Below the pieces are notes generated by a model. The model was given only the letters and a program-made list of their open reading frames with translations, was not told the origin of the DNA and did not search any database. Positions 63,422 through 64,000 of a DNA stretch of 64,000 bases are shown here, piece after piece; the first letter of the stretch is position 1; every line of letters starts with the position of its first letter. Origin of the DNA: Verrucomicrobiales bacterium (GTDB taxonomy: Bacteria > Verrucomicrobiota > Verrucomicrobiia > Verrucomicrobiales > DEV007); contig JARGNI010000030.1 in the NCBI GenBank assembly GCA_029213195.1, forward strand, positions 1 through 64,000, given 5' to 3'. A program made the translations under genes and the position numbers.

Positions 63422-64000
63422 CTAGATCGACATCGCGGAGAACCCTCCGTCGACGATCATCTCGATTCCGGTGACGAAAGATCCCGCTTTCTCGGAAGCC
63501 AGAAGCAAAGTCGCTCCCATCAACTCCTCCGCCTCACCGAAGCGATTGGCGGGAGTGTGCCCCAGGATCGCCGCGACGCGATCTTCGGTCAGCACCTTGC
63601 GATTCTGCTCCGCAGGGAAGAATCCAGGGACGAGCGTATTCACCCGGATTCCCTGCTCCGCCCACTCGCGAGCGAGATTCTTCGAAAGATTATGCACCGC
63701 CGCCTTGCTTGCGGAATAGGTAAAAACCCGGCTCAGTGGGCCAAGGCCAGAGATCGATCCGATATTGATGATGGACCCGCCTCCATTCTCCAGCATGTGC
63801 TTCCCGAAAATCTGGCAACTCCGCAGGATCGCTCCCAGGTTGATATCGAGAATACGGGCAAACTCCTCGTCTTCGATTTCGAGAAGTGGCGTGGGAGAGT
63901 TCACGCCCGCTCCATTGACGAGAATATCGATCTGTCCCGTCCGCTCCAGGACGGTGTCTCGCAGTGCCTCGAGAGAGGGGCGATCGGCAACATCGGCAGG
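63422..64000 (-). CDS. Short-chain dehydrogenase/reductase, 5' end cut by the window
   Basis: C-terminal 192 residues of an SDR enzyme; the reading frame runs to the window edge, so the start and the glycine-rich cofactor site are outside. Visible motifs: [12 protein letters not shown] (NNAG-equivalent), [20 protein letters not shown] with YSASKAAV giving the catalytic Tyr and Lys, and [13 protein letters not shown]. The end [17 protein letters not shown] is typical. It resembles sugar-acid reductases of the gluconate/mannonate type, but the substrate cannot be fixed. Downstream, the secreted lectin-fold gene follows after 51 bases on the same strand. Confidence 0.9.
   Translation of the reverse strand, partial: PADVADRPSLEALRDTVLERTGQIDILVNGAGVNSPTPLLEIEDEEFARILDINLGAILRSCQIFGKHMLENGGGSIINIGSISGLGPLSRVFTYSASKAAVHNLSKNLAREWAEQGIRVNTLVPGFFPAEQNRKVLTEDRVAAILGHTPANRFGEAEELMGATLLLASEKAGSFVTGIEMIVDGGFSAMSI

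Overview
The window reads as a gene-dense, GC-rich chromosome segment of a Gram-negative bacterium of the PVC group, most probably Verrucomicrobiota. The reasons are the DUF1501 plus cytochrome-c/DUF1549/DUF1553 pair, a DUF1552 protein, several secreted proteins with SHD1-like modules, a TonB/ExbB/ExbD set (so an outer membrane), an OB-fold lipoprotein of a type I associate with PVC bacteria, and a WXG100/FtsK cassette. This placement is inference from protein families; no rRNA or tRNA gene was recognised.

Layout. 1-15 kb: a TPR protein with an embedded C39-like peptidase domain, a NagB-type deaminase, a TauE-type permease, secreted/lipoprotein genes, DUF368, peptide deformylase, the exbD-exbB-tonB-like operon, an OGG1-type glycosylase, Rex, a sugar nucleotidyltransferase and a parvulin isomerase. 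14.9-19.9 kb: a pilin-like gene without a normal start and a divergent hybrid two-component sensor with a one-base frame break, separated by a very AT-rich spacer that contains a perfect 12-bp palindrome. 19.9-26.7 kb: ABM-fold monooxygenase, membrane protein, YbaB, DnaX, photolyase, glycosyltransferase, unknown membrane protein, OsmC. 26.8-30.8 kb: a translationally coupled pair, a secretin-related secreted protein and a VIT-VWA-SLBB fusion. 30.8-31.4 kb is non-coding and holds two 119-bp hairpin-rich tandem repeats. 31.4-35.8 kb: the DUF1501/PSD1 pair. 35.9-42.1 kb: a seven-gene export operon (Cys-rich secreted protein, HlyD-type adaptor, ABC ATPase, two FtsX-type permeases, OB-fold lipoprotein, rhodanese). 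42.2-46.1 kb: a membrane Ser/Thr kinase, a secreted lectin-fold protein and a Gfo/Idh/MocA oxidoreductase. 46.3-52.2 kb: a complete sucrose operon. 52.3-55.4 kb: an SHD1-type gene broken by an in-frame TAG, DUF1552, and a di-haem cytochrome c. 55.5-60.3 kb: a four-gene type-VII-secretion-like cassette. 60.5-64 kb: an ABC-F protein, a structured intergenic element, a secreted lectin-fold protein and a truncated SDR gene.

How genes work together. The sucrose operon encodes sucrose-phosphate phosphatase, sucrose-phosphate synthase, a ROK kinase (probable fructokinase) and amylosucrase. Together they form a closed make-and-use route for sucrose, as expected of an organism using it as compatible solute or carbon store. 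The most interesting candidate system is the WXG100-like protein, two further small helical proteins and an EssC-like three-module FtsK ATPase, in overlapping or near-overlapping order, in a bacterium that appears to have an outer membrane. The VIT-VWA-SLBB/secretin-like pair is a second uncharacterised module, probably of the cell envelope.

Three genes look broken or unconventional: the pilin-like gene, the hybrid sensor (whose frame break sits on a CTTTGAC heptamer like that of the RF2 gene), and the SHD1-type gene with the TAG codon. Sequencing error, pseudogenisation and recoding cannot be told apart from the sequence alone.
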